Source: Acanthaster planci
Taxonomy: Eukaryota > Echinodermata > Asteroidea > Valvatida > Acanthasteridae
DNA length: 64,000 nt
Direction: 5' to 3'
Assembly: GCF_001949145.1 (NCBI RefSeq)
Contig: NW_019091573.1
Location: 439,894 to 503,893 of the forward strand
The notes beneath the pieces are model-generated. The model saw nothing but the letters and a program-made list of their open reading frames with translations. It had not been told where the DNA came from and made no database searches. This document shows, in pieces, positions 34,063 to 44,905 of the stretch. Position 1 is the first letter of the stretch, and the number at the start of each line of letters is the position of its first letter. The translations under genes were made by a program, and so were the position numbers.

Positions 34063-36384
34063 CTGAAAAATAAATAGGCATTTCTGCCTAGCTGATATAT
34101 TCGGGAAACGTGAAGAATGTTTCACAATAGTTATGTAACACTGGAAACTAAAACGAAAAAAATATTGCCCTGCCTAGCTTTGTTTTTCGTTACGTAGGTG
34201 AGGTACGATTTTTTGTACCGCAATGAAAACGTGCAGAAGTAAGGTTTGCGTTTCGTGTAGCAGTGAGGATAAGCAGGCTCAGCCTGTTATCCCTGTTCTG
34301 GTGCGGAGATTATTCCCTCCCGCTCCGGTGGTAAGCAAAACCCAGACACAGATTAAGTCAAATTTGTTCCATGCTACGTCTCCCCAAAATGAGGCCTCTA
34401 CTTTATCTTCTCTAACAGGTTTCAAATAGTCGGCAGTGGTTACAAAAGAAAAAAAAAGGTTCCAAGATTGATTGCCAGCTTCTTCTCCAAAGTAAGGCAT
34501 ATTGGCAGAAACTGCAACGTTTTCTTTCTGAGTGTTAGCGGGATTTGAAACATTTAAAATAAATCATTTCCCCAGGTCCTTTCAGGTCGGCAATTGATGA
34601 CAACACCACTCAGGAATTGGCTATCAGAAAGGCTGCATCGCTGCACCTACCTCACCGCCATATTTTAGTCAAAAGATGAGAATAAGTATTTCTGCACGAG
34701 CTTGAATTCAAGGAAGCACTGACAACAAACATTGTTTCCTTAACACTAAAACTCTACTTTGACCTGGCGCACGCTGCATGCTCAAAGATAATTGTGCACC
34801 GAACTCAACGCAGAGGTATTTCTCTCGTTTGATATGAATAGAAGGAATTCTGTAAACTGAACGTTTGACCGACCTACAATTTCCATCAGGCTTTGTCTCT
34901 TGCATTCTTTTCTGTATGAGTCTGGCTCATGGTTCTTCAGAGGTTTCAAGAGTACATGTTTGACCTTATAATTCGCAAAAAATAAATTCACAGCAAAAAG
35001 TTATATTTCTGATAAAGCCTGATAGCACTTTTAACGGCTTACTTTCTAAGGCAATGGGTACTGTGTTTTCAACTGTGAGCTCGGTTGGAAGGTCCTAATC
35101 GTTTATTTCCACAACGGTAGGCCTACCCCTCAACTTTTGTTCTGCTGACAGCCTCACATTTTGTGCTGGGGTTCTAACTATCCCCAGCTCTCCAGTTTCA
35201 ATGCAGTTTTACGAGCACTTTATTTGGAAAACTGCTAGAAGTTTATATATTTATGAAAAACAGATTATGGATTTACAATGTTCTTATTGTTAGGTTATTT
35301 CCAAAAATGCTCAAAAACTCCGTGGCCCCATTATGTAAAAATGGGCGGTGGGGACATCATAACGTCAAATCGCCTGCACTAGTTTATCCAGTATTATTCA
35401 CGCCATCTTCAGTGTATACGAATGCCTGCTATGTTTTACCTCCATGGTATGGCAATTCACGACCAACTTTGAAATGTAATGGCCTCTCAAGTGGGCAATT
35501 TCACCATTGAGTTTGGCAAATTCAACAAAATGGTGGAACTGCGGAATAAGATGGCAAAGGTGCCGGATGAAATGGTAAAATCTGCCAAATTGAATGGTAA
35601 AATTGCCAAACCGAATGATGAGATCGTTAAATAAAACAGCAAAACTGTGGGCACTTAACGAAATGATGAAATTTACGAAACCAAAGGTAGCAAAGGCATT
35701 CCACACGACAGCACTGTGCACGTAAACTGTACCCTGGGGTAAACATTACATAATTTGGAGTGCTTATTACCAGGGTGCATTTGTGGATCAGAAGGGTCAA
35801 AGAAGATAAAATGAAAAGGCATCATTAGCGGAGAGTGTCCTCTTTCCAACCATAGCTCAATGTTCAAACCATGCAAGTTGTTTAAACCGCACAAATGACG
35901 TCATGCCATGACGTCACGTCAAAGACCGATCTAGTTTCCACAAGCAGAGCTCTAGAGACCACCACTTCATGGTAACGCTATTAATGTGAATTTGCAAGGC
36001 CTACAAACAAAATGGCTTCCAGCGCAAAACCACTTATCTATTATTGATTGTTTGTAGCAATTTCACTCATTTGCTATTTTATCGTGCCGTCCTCTTAATT
36101 AAATTATTTCATTACAAAGAAACTGAGTATTCGGTTTTGAAATTGTATAAGGACATCCAACTCTAATTCTTCTAAAAGATAAATTGCCAAGTAGCCAGCA
36201 CGAATAAAGTAAGACTTTGGAAAAACAGAGAACCAGCTTGAAAGAAGTGAGTTTGCGCAATCCGACAAATTTATGCATTCATATGACAGAGGAAAAGTTT
36301 ATAATTTCACAGCGTTTTTTTTTTCCTGCTTAAGCAAATTTTGTGCTTGAGCAGATCTACGAAATTGGCGCCCAATCTCTTGAA
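34063..36384. other. Gene-free sequence
   Basis: No supportable gene. Short repeated motifs of the form AATGGTAAAATTGCCAAA occur near 35560-35610, and the rest is AT-rich with chance ORFs only. Confidence 0.4.
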
Positions 36385-36573
36385 AATCCACTTCCATGGA
36401 GACAGAAACTAATTACCGGAGTGCACCAAATACAAACTATTGTTGCGTTCCCTAAATATCAAGTCGATGGCAGCATGGACTTTATTAGTGTCTACAGGAT
36501 GTGATATTTGGGTCAACAATTTACGTTTATTAAAAAGTGGACGTGAAACAAGGGGTTTGGGTGACAGTCAAAC
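36385..36573 (+). repeat. Copy 1 of a 189-bp direct duplication
   Basis: Matches 37025-37213 at all but two of 189 positions, 640 bp apart. The second copy starts immediately after an ambiguous base at 37022. Confidence 0.9.
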
Positions 36574-36673
36574 AGTAGTAGGGAAGGGACAGTTCTGGAC
36601 CAAGCGCCCCTTTTTACCCGGTTTTTGCTCAAAACCCTTGGGTAGTACATCGACCCAAAAATCTCGGGGAATT

Positions 36674-36900
36674 CCACTCAACTTTTGACCCCGGCACCGC
36701 TCGCTCGCTGTAAAAAACTCGTGAATAGCGCCGGGGATTTCCACTCAACTTTTGACCTCGGCACCGTTCGCTCGCTCGCTGTAAACAACTCGTGAATAGC
36801 GCCGGGGATTTCCACTCAACTTTTGACCTCGGCACCGCTCGCTCGCTCGCTGTAAACAACTCGTGAATAGCGCCGGGGATTTCCACTCAACTTTTGGCCC
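36674..36900 (+). repeat. 71-bp tandem repeat
   Basis: Three full units and a partial one start at 36674, 36741, 36812 and 36883 (CCACTCAACTTTTGACC...). They differ mainly in the number of CTCG units inside (periods 67, 71, 71). GC-rich compared with its surroundings. Confidence 0.9.
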
Positions 36901-37024
36901 CGGCTGAAAAAACAACTCGTGACAGAAATCCCACCCGAATAAAAATGAAAAAAAATTTAGAAACCTATATAAAAATAGAGATATGAGTAACCAGCAACAC
37001 AGACCTCTACTAACGAATTTTNAG

Positions 37025-37213
37025 AATCCACTTCCATGGAGACAGAAACTAATTACCGGAGTGCACCAAATGCAAACTATTGTTGCGTTCCCTAAATATC
37101 AAGTCGATGGCAGCATGGACTTTATTAGTGTCTACAGGATGTGATATTTGGGTCAACAATTTACATTTATTAAAAAGTGGACGTGAAACAAGGGGTTTGG
37201 GTGACAGTCAAAC
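37025..37213 (+). repeat. Copy 2 of a 189-bp direct duplication
   Basis: Second copy of 36385-36573, beginning just after the N at 37022, which suggests a joined contig end. Confidence 0.9.
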
Positions 37214-39592
37214 TGTATGGTTGGTTGCTTGCTCTCACTTCTCTTCATCAAAGTTCAATGTGGGTTTGAAGAAGGTGTAGCTTAACATAATACAACACAC
37301 AAAAGGCAAAGTTATAGAGAGGCAAAGTTGCATACGAATGTAACTGAACTACGGTTTGGCAGGACAATTGGAAATGCAAGTCAGAAGGAGAGGGTTACGG
37401 TACGTGTGTGTGTCATCGCACAACTAGGCTACACTCATCGGGCCGGGCCAAGGTGGGAGCAGTCCCGGACCACCACGGAGACTAGCAAGGGCTGGACGGG
37501 GCCAGCACCGGTATGCACCGACCGCACTGCCGCTCAGACCGCAGTGTGATGAGCGCGCGCAATGATAAAGTCGCCGCACTGTGTACCATTGGCTCAGCGT
37601 AGAGACGGGGAGAATAGGGGCTAGTTAGCTGGACAAGGGTGGCAAGGGACACGGGGGTGTCTCGCCCGGCAATCGGTTCGGACGTAGCGGTGACGGGCCA
37701 CTACGACTCTCACTAACACCCTGGGCTAATTCTTACCGCTCTCGCATCGGTCTAAGCTAAGTTAGCTGGTCATTCATATGGTTACATTTCTTCGCCATAA
37801 GAATGGTTAATATCACACTTCTCTCGGAAAGGGTCCAACCGCCGCACTACATTAGGTTCCGCTCTCGCAACAAGGGTTTGGTCCGCTGCACCTGACTGAC
37901 GAGTTAGGGAAATCTGCTCTATTTATAGGATTCTATAGGCTTAGGAATTAATAAAATATGAGCGTCGCTGAACAGCTCAACCAATGAAAACCTTCCATCT
38001 CAAAGGGTCACAAGACTTCCTGCTAGAGTCGTGTGCAAGAAACTAAGTGTCGTGTGTAAAAAGGTAAAATACACAATAAGAAGTCACGTGTACAAAGTGT
38101 AGAGCCGGGTGCGTGAAAGTGCTTATACCCGTCATCTGTGGCGAATTATTGACAGTTACAGAGTCTGAGGTTTCTGGACATTAGCATTTCAGGGAACCTT
38201 ACCACACGCAGCCACGTGGAGTTGAATTTCGACATGCCAAAACTGAGCAGAGAGAACACAAGGATAAAGGAGTGAAGGATCACACCAAAGTACAGCATGA
38301 ATAACTTAATACACAATTAGCGTCTCTGCTACATGTCCATAATACATAGCTGAATAAATAAGAGACCCTGACAAATCCAAGGACCGAGAACGAGTAAAAC
38401 TAGGGGGCTCTAGGATTCCAAGATTTGCGGGTGCGCAACACCATGTTACTCCACGTATGTTTGTGTCCCATTGCTCCAACAGAAACTCAGTTTATTCAGA
38501 ACTGCGCACAATCCGTATACTTATCTTCTGCAGACAGCAGCGGTTTTTGTGCTAGCAGACGACGCACTCAGTCGTTGTTGATAAAAATTGACCAACGATA
38601 AAAACAATGATTTTCCGCAAAATTAATTATCTATTTAGAATAACAAGTATGTATATGTAGGCAGGGTTTGTTTCTTACTTGCAAGACATTCCAGAGAGAA
38701 AACACAATCAACTTTATATAAAAAATATCCACCGCAAACTAGAATATCAATAGAAAAGAAAAGGATGAAAGTGGTGGTATAAACGGGATAGTTTTTGTAC
38801 GTTAACATATGAAGGCTACCACGTAGAGCCTCTATGCTACCGTTAACATTTTACTTGGACCCAGGCACAAATGAAATACATTTGACAAGTGGAGACATGA
38901 GGAATTAACATTCCCATCGTATTCTTGGAAAAAGTAATTATCGCTGTCTCTAAATCCAGATGCAAGCAAAACGTTCCGGTTTTTCACAGTGTCTTCAAGG
39001 TAGAATTTCCCCTTTTATCATCCCATTCAAAATAAATCAGCACTCATCATTCGCTGACGCGGTATGACATTTAATTCTTTCATAACTTAGAACGGCATCA
39101 TCAATTGTGACGTGAATCTTGCGCAGATAATGCTGCTTTCATATACTGTAAATTGTGCTCCTTTATATACCTTCATATCGAAACAAATACAGCATTAAGC
39201 ATTGTCTGGTAATGCTTCACTGAAAATGTAATGCAGGGCTTTTGAACGGAGCTTCTGAACAGCAGCCCTCTGAAATGGTAACTGCATTGCCTACTGTCAT
39301 AGGTGTCACCGCAGAAGTAGTGATAGGGCTACCAAAGCCATCGGTATCCTTAATCAGAAAGCAATTATATTGTAATTGAGCAAGCTTTACCCTCATTGCA
39401 TCATTTTAGCTCACCCCTATACAGTTTAGGGGCAATACTGCATGACGGGGTGGTAGTTCTACTTGGAATTAATACTTTTTTCGATTCTGCGTTGGAGATG
39501 ACGACTGTTGGGGATTGTTTTGTATGTTGGTGTTCTGTATGAAATAGAGAACGTTTGTTTTCCCCCAAACTTTCAAGAAAGGTTTTCATTAC
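37214..39592. other. Gene-free sequence with a GC-rich block
   Basis: A GC-rich block (about 37420-37720) stands out from the AT-rich surroundings. It has no long ORF. It could be part of a retroelement LTR or UTR, but I found no pairing LTR. Confidence 0.3.
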
Positions 39593-39709
39593 CACAATTC
39601 CTCTTATCGCTTCCATCGCTGCAATCAGGGTAACCGTTTCATTTTAAGGAATCGCTGATACAGACTGACTGACCACAGTCAAAATCCCCAGGAAAGCGGG
39701 AGTGAGAGG
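39593..39709 (-). pseudogene. Orphan LDLa pseudoexon with stop codon
   Basis: This 117-nt phase 1-1 segment has an intact acceptor (AATTCCAG) and donor (GTG|GTAATG), and reads [18 protein letters not shown], stop, NGYPDCSDGSDKRNCG. The fourth LDLa cysteine codon is TGA and the first cysteine is replaced. It is closest to LDLa repeat 11 (4844-4957). It lies 12 kb upstream of the mosaic gene's signal exon, so it is a relic of a duplicated copy. Confidence 0.8.
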
Positions 39710-40098
39710 CTGGAATTACACAAAGGATGAGACAAAATGTGTTTATTTTACTTGATCTGAAACAAGTTTCCTTCTCAGGAATAAACTTCAAAATTACAGG
39801 TGAATTAGAGTACAATTCCTCTGACAAATACTGAGGAGGTTTATGCATAGGCCTATATAATGCGGTTTTGCTGGGCTTGTCCCCGAAGAACTCATTTGGC
39901 CGGGGAAAGGAGGGACACATGTTTCAATGTGAAGTTATCAAATTATACGGCCTATCTGAATTCGGCGCCGTTTTGGGCGGGCGCACCTCGGGCTCCAGAT
40001 CCAGCAAGACAGTCAACGATGACGTCTTCATACGGGCCTTGCCAGCACCCCTGCAAAGGCAAACAGGAGGCAGCAGGCCACGGTATACAAGCGGGACC

Positions 40099-40331
40099 NN
40101 NNNNNNNNNNNNNNNNNNNNNNNNNNNNNNNNNNNNNNNNNNNNNNNNNNNNNNNNNNNNNNNNNNNNNNNNNNNNNNNNNNNNNNNNNNNNNNNNNNNN
40201 NNNNNNNNNNNNNNNNNNNNNNNNNNNNNNNNNNNNNNNNNNNNNNNNNNNNNNNNNNNNNNNNNNNNNNNNNNNNNNNNNNNNNNNNNNNNNNNNNNNN
40301 NNNNNNNNNNNNNNNNNNNNNNNNNNNNNNN
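40099..40331. other. Assembly gap (233 N)
   Basis: Run of ambiguous bases. ORFs drawn across it have no meaning. Confidence 1.
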
Positions 40332-41145
40332 GGGGTCAGCAAGGCGGCACGTTGGGACCCCAAATCCCACCATGCTCACCTGGTGAGTACAGCGGGCACA
40401 CTCCATCCCTAGCAAGGCTTACTACCCAAGAGTCTACTCCAGCTTCTTTACAAAGTGGCCTTACCTTCCTCAGCAAGACCTCTCATACAAGCCTCACCTA
40501 CCTTTAGGGGTTGCAGCCCCCTTAACATCTGTTTCCGATCCCCTAGGGGGTACATTGGCATCCGGAATAAAGGAGAAAATTGTCCAAAGAGAATTCATAG
40601 AGCTATATTTACTTCTTGACCGCCATGTTCCAACCTCCCCGAACCCGAACCTTGCACTGGAAGAAATAAAGAAATGCATCGAATCTCATCATAATCTTAT
40701 GGATAGATGCCTTCCTGGTGTTCACATCCGTAATCTTGGGCGAACATCCTCAGAGAACACAGGAGCTTTTAAAGTACATGCACACAGTGAGAATGGCAGC
40801 TGCACGGTTTGGGGGCTGGGGATGGTTGGAATATAACTGTCAGTTTAGATTGTGCCAACAATATCATCCTAGTAGATCTTGTTCGGTCATCGATGGTGAG
40901 CTATGGGCGTTTCAATTGTACGTAGCAGCTCCGAGTTTTCCATATATGCACTCCAATGCGTGGGGTCAGTAGCACTGCGAAGCCCGGACCCTCTCGCACC
41001 CACAGGGCTCTTCTTTGCCTTCGACAGGGATGGGTGCCCCAGAGCCCAATGCAAATACATTCACAAATGTTCCCCATGCAAAGTGTTTTGGCACAGCCTC
41101 CTGCAAATAAATCAGCGCAAAACAAGCAGCATGGCGGTGGGCGCT
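40332..41145 (+). mobile_element. Decayed DIRS-like (tyrosine-recombinase) retroelement ORF
   Basis: Three overlapping plus-strand frames give, in order, a segment GIKEKIVQREFIELYLLLD, a segment ELLKYMHTVRMAAARFGGWG and WLEYNCQFR, and a zinc-knuckle-like DRDGCPRAQCKYIHKCSPC. This order resembles the first ORF of DIRS-type elements. Frameshifts separate the segments, so it is inactive. The 5' part is lost in the gap. Confidence 0.5.
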
Positions 41146-41595
41146 AAGCAAGGCCACGATGGCCCTTCAGCCCCAAATGGGAACGTTGCATGCTCTGCAG
41201 GGGCCCAATGCTTGTGTTGTCTTGCACATTAACACATTATCGTAACAGCGCTGCTCCCACTACTAGACATACATCCGGACATTAAGGCAGCTTACATGTT
41301 GCGCAGTGAATTTTCATTCGGTTTTAGGCTGGGGTTCACTGGGTCGCGCATAGCACGGGATGCCCCAAACTTCTTGTCTGTTCGCCCAAACCCATATAGA
41401 TGAAGAAAGAAAAACAGATTAAAGGTTAGATATCCATCTGTAACGATGAAAATCAAATAACTGTTCAGTGTCCATCATACTCAAATCAGTGGAAAAACAC
41501 TGGAGAGCACAAGATTAAGGAATATCGCGAGGTTGCAAGGTTCGTCAACCTATAGTAGTCTATCGAACGCGAAGCCCGTGTATGGGGCGGGGCGC

Positions 41596-42027
41596 TTAGA
41601 AGAAATCTTGCAGTCTCGCTGGCCTCCGTCTCGTCTGGGTACTTTTCCTCTCTGGGAAGGTCGAAGTTAGTGGATGTGAGGGCGCTGCTGTCGGTTCAGA
41701 CGAAACATGGCCTGATGAGTGAAAGTCAGTGTTCTTAGCATGTGTGGGAAGGGCGGCATCTTCCTTGGAAAGAGTGCTCCTCCCAAGCAGGGTCTTTCGA
41801 AGGTCCATCATCCATTTAGGTACTTCATCACTGAAATACTGCTTAAGCCGGTCATGGTGAAGAATTTTTGTTTTTCCTCCCTGTTTGTACTCGATCTCAA
41901 ACAGAGGATCATTTAATGTTCGGAGGATGATGCAGGGGCCAAGCCATTTCGCGGGTTTTACCTTGGTAGACAACCCACGGGTTTTTGTGCTATCTCTCAT
42001 AAAACCAAGTCACCAACGATCGTTCTT
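41596..42027 (-). mobile_element. Ty3/gypsy integrase C-terminal remnant
   Basis: The minus strand encodes KWLGPCIILRTLNDPLFEIE and KILHHDRLKQYFSD, matching the end of gypsy-type integrases (W-x-GP..., H-x-DRLK-x-Y). A frameshift near 42000 separates the preceding GDLVL. Only the last part of pol is present, with no paired LTRs seen, so this is an old fragment. Confidence 0.75.
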
Positions 42028-42209
42028 GTATATTTGTGTTGTAGTCTGTTTTTTTTATTCCGATGTTTCTAAGCTCCAGGTACTTGGATCCCTGGGTTTG
42101 TGTACAATCACCTTGGCTATGTAAACTAAATTCCACACCCTGCGTAATTACCATACCCTTTCACTGCTTATTGTAGCGCCTGGCACAGCTATACAATGGA
42201 CTGCCTAAC

Positions 42210-43450
42210 AAGCAACCTCGGTACACGTAACTGATCAATGCAGCGTGTGCTGCAAATCAATTGGTAAGTCTGACCGGCACATTATTGTGGAACATATAAA
42301 AACTGCTTTCCTGACATATTACCATTTAACCATCTTTCACCTCAAGACTTTGATCTATTAATTTTTAAATTTAAAACTAACACTAAAGTGGATACTGACC
42401 GTCTAAAAAATCTAAAATTTAACCCATTTACGTCCAATGAAGAAGTTGCTGGCAATATTGATCTCAATCCAAACATAAATTACTACGCAAACCAAATACA
42501 GAACCTCGGACTATCTTTTGCTGGACCAATTTGTCGAAAAATACAATTTAATTAATAGTCGAAAAAACACTTTTTCGTGTTTTCACCAAAATATTCGAAG
42601 CCCAAGCAAAAATATTGATAAAGTAACCGATTTTATAAGCATACTTAACTTTCAATTCAAAGTGATTGGTTTCAGTGAAACTTGGTTAACTGATCATAGT
42701 TCTGATATGTACATAAATGATTATTCATGCGTAAAGGAAAACAGACAAAACAGGTGAGGTGGTGGTGTTTACTATATGGGCATACTTCCATCAATTTTTC
42801 TCGCCGTAATGACTTATCATTGAATTGCGCTTAATGTGAGTCATTGTTTCTTGAAAAACCTTGTAATGAAAGTAAAAACATCATTGTTGGAATAATTTAT
42901 AAACTGCTTCAATTTAAAAATAATGAATTTATTGATCACCTTGACCCCATCTTAGCCAGTATAAACCAAGAAAATAAAATTGCCTTCATTATGGGCGATT
43001 ATAATATTGACTTAAATTATAAAGATCATAATCCAACTCGGAATTTCATTAACTCTATTTTTAGCCACTCTTATTTACCATTGATAAACAGACCAACTCG
43101 CATAACGCCTACAACTGCTACTTTAATAGACAATATTATATCCAGTAGTACTGGGTTTATCCGAGGGTTTACTGAGAGTGGTATTCTGTACAGTGACATT
43201 TCAGACCATTTACCGATCTATAAGATATCTTCTTTTTATACCAGTACTAACGCATGCAATAATAATACGCACTCGTATAGACATTTATAGCAGCTGGTAG
43301 ACTGGAAAAAATTAGAATCAAGTTGAATAATGCAAACTGGAACATTGCATGTACGGATGATCCTAGTCTTGATAATTTTCACTTTGAATTTTTAAAAATA
43401 TTTAAGAATAGCTTTCCGCTAAAGAAAATGAAGGTTTTGGTTTTTGGTTG
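42210..43450 (+). mobile_element. Truncated CR1/L2-type LINE (endonuclease part)
   Basis: Plus-strand frames give FSCFHQNIRSPSKNIDKV and VIGFSETWLTD (start of an APE endonuclease), then IMGDYNIDLN, NRPTRITPTTATLIDNI and YSDISDHLPI (its end). In-frame stops near 42755 and 42829 and a truncation before the reverse transcriptase make it inactive. A short tail with FPLKK near 43420 marks the end of similarity. Confidence 0.8.
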
Positions 43451-44460
43451 GCGAAGGCTATGTTTGGTTATATCTTTCCTCACACACCATAGTTGAGCCC
43501 TGCATCATTCCCTTCATTTTTCAACTATGAAAATCTCGCAGAAATTTCCAAGCTAAAAAGCATTTATAGTACATGTAAAGTAATTCTTTCACTTCTTCGA
43601 CACAAGAATAGTCTAGACTCTTTAAACTGTCAGTTAAGAAGACCTGTAGGTCTGTCTTTTGTTTTCAAATAACTGAAATTCATAGACAACTATTTTTTTT
43701 CCAACGGACACAAGAAGTTGGATGCAGCTTTGGTTGGTTAAAATGAAGTCAACAGGTCAAAATAATATGAAAGAATTAAACAGAAAAGTATAAATCATAT
43801 CAATTTTTTAANTACGGGGCAGTGATGGAAGTCTGGTGGTGTTTAAAAATCCTGCACATTGTACATTTCATCTGTGACATCGAATATATTTCAACCATGA
43901 AACCACGACATTTTCTCAAGAGAATCATTGATATCAAGTGTGTACTTCGGTTGGAACTTTGTAAAGTGGATCCCGAGCTGGGCGCACCCAGCTCACCTCC
44001 TTTACTTTGGAAAGATGTGTCTTCCTTTCTTCAGATATTGCCGCTAAAATATGTCCCATCCATACTATCAGGGAATACCTCCACCCCCCTGTAAATGTTG
44101 AATTTCCATTCACACCCAGTGCCCTTTAACTCAACATGCTACGTGTACGTACATTCGCAAGGATATTCAAAGTTGAGAATTACATAGCTTTCGCTCATTA
44201 GCTTGAATTACACAGCATGGTTAATCATTTCAAGCAGACGAAAAACGGTCGTGATAAAAATGCTCAAATAAGAATAACACATTCTTATTTTTCCTGTGAA
44301 GTGTAAGTACCTAATATAATCATCCTTCAATCTATTAACATTACATGCATTTTACAAAAACTAGGGTTTAAATGCCATTAAAACGAATTGTAATTTTTTT
44401 CTTTCAAACATAAGTACTTAACATGCCAGAGTAACTCTACGAAGAGAACAAATGATACTT

Positions 44461-44600
44461 TTACCACCCGAGGCCTTGATGCTCAATTTCCGAACAGTAA
44501 TACAAGTCATCATCGCACATGTTGAGAGTTATGTGATATCTGCAAGCACATCTGGAAATTGGTGACGTTGCACTTACACTTGGAGCAATCGTATCAATGC
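44461..44600 (-). pseudogene. Possible decayed somatomedin B exon
   Basis: The minus strand reads RCACRYHITLNMCDDDLYYC before a GTAAAA donor-like site, which can be aligned to the SMB exon of the mosaic gene (GGCWCDGAC...CCDDYYIYC, then GTAAAA). Several cysteines are missing. The match is short, and this could be chance. Confidence 0.3.
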
Positions 44601-44726
44601 AAATTTCTTGGGAAGCCAATTTGAAAAATACATACAGCCAAAATATCTCATCATTTGTAACAATATTAATTAAATGGTGCAAATAACTTTAATACCCCAG
44701 ATATTGAAAATACCTGTAGTTCATCA

Positions 44727-44732
44727 TTTATT
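44727..44732 (-). terminator. Candidate polyadenylation signal AATAAA
   Basis: AATAAA on the minus strand about 50 nt after the predicted stop codon (44785-44783) of the Ubl/SAM/TRADD-N/STAND gene. This supports 44783-44905 as its last coding exon. Confidence 0.5.
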
Positions 44733-44782
44733 CGAGGATGATTCTCTTGATATTGAGCATTTCCAGATGCAGGAATGTTGCC

Positions 44783-44905
44783 TCAAGCCCAATATGCATG
44801 TGATTCATCGTAGATGTCGTCTTGTAGCCATGCGCGCTGCAATTTTTGTTTCACTTTTTCCAGTTCACGTTCATAAGCCTTCCTCTCCCGAATATTTTCT
44901 TCATT
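44783..44905 (-). CDS. Exon 9: charged coiled-coil tail and stop
   Basis: This 123-nt exon after an acceptor TTTACATAG encodes NEENIRERKAYERELEKVKQ, then KLQRAWLQDDIYDESHAYWA and a TGA. It extends the coiled coil started at the end of exon 8 (KLQEKREILNKKIKEL). Without this splice, exon 8 would read on for 17 codons and stop at 45596. Confidence 0.6.
   Translation of the reverse strand, partial: NEENIRERKAYERELEKVKQKLQRAWLQDDIYDESHAYWA

Noticed and set aside
36629-36886. Minus-strand ORF with repeated ERAVPRSKVEW units
   Set aside because: It is a translation of the 71-bp tandem repeat, not a protein gene.
39860-40507. Long ORFs across 39860-40507
   Set aside because: They run through the 233-base gap of N, so their middle is not real sequence.
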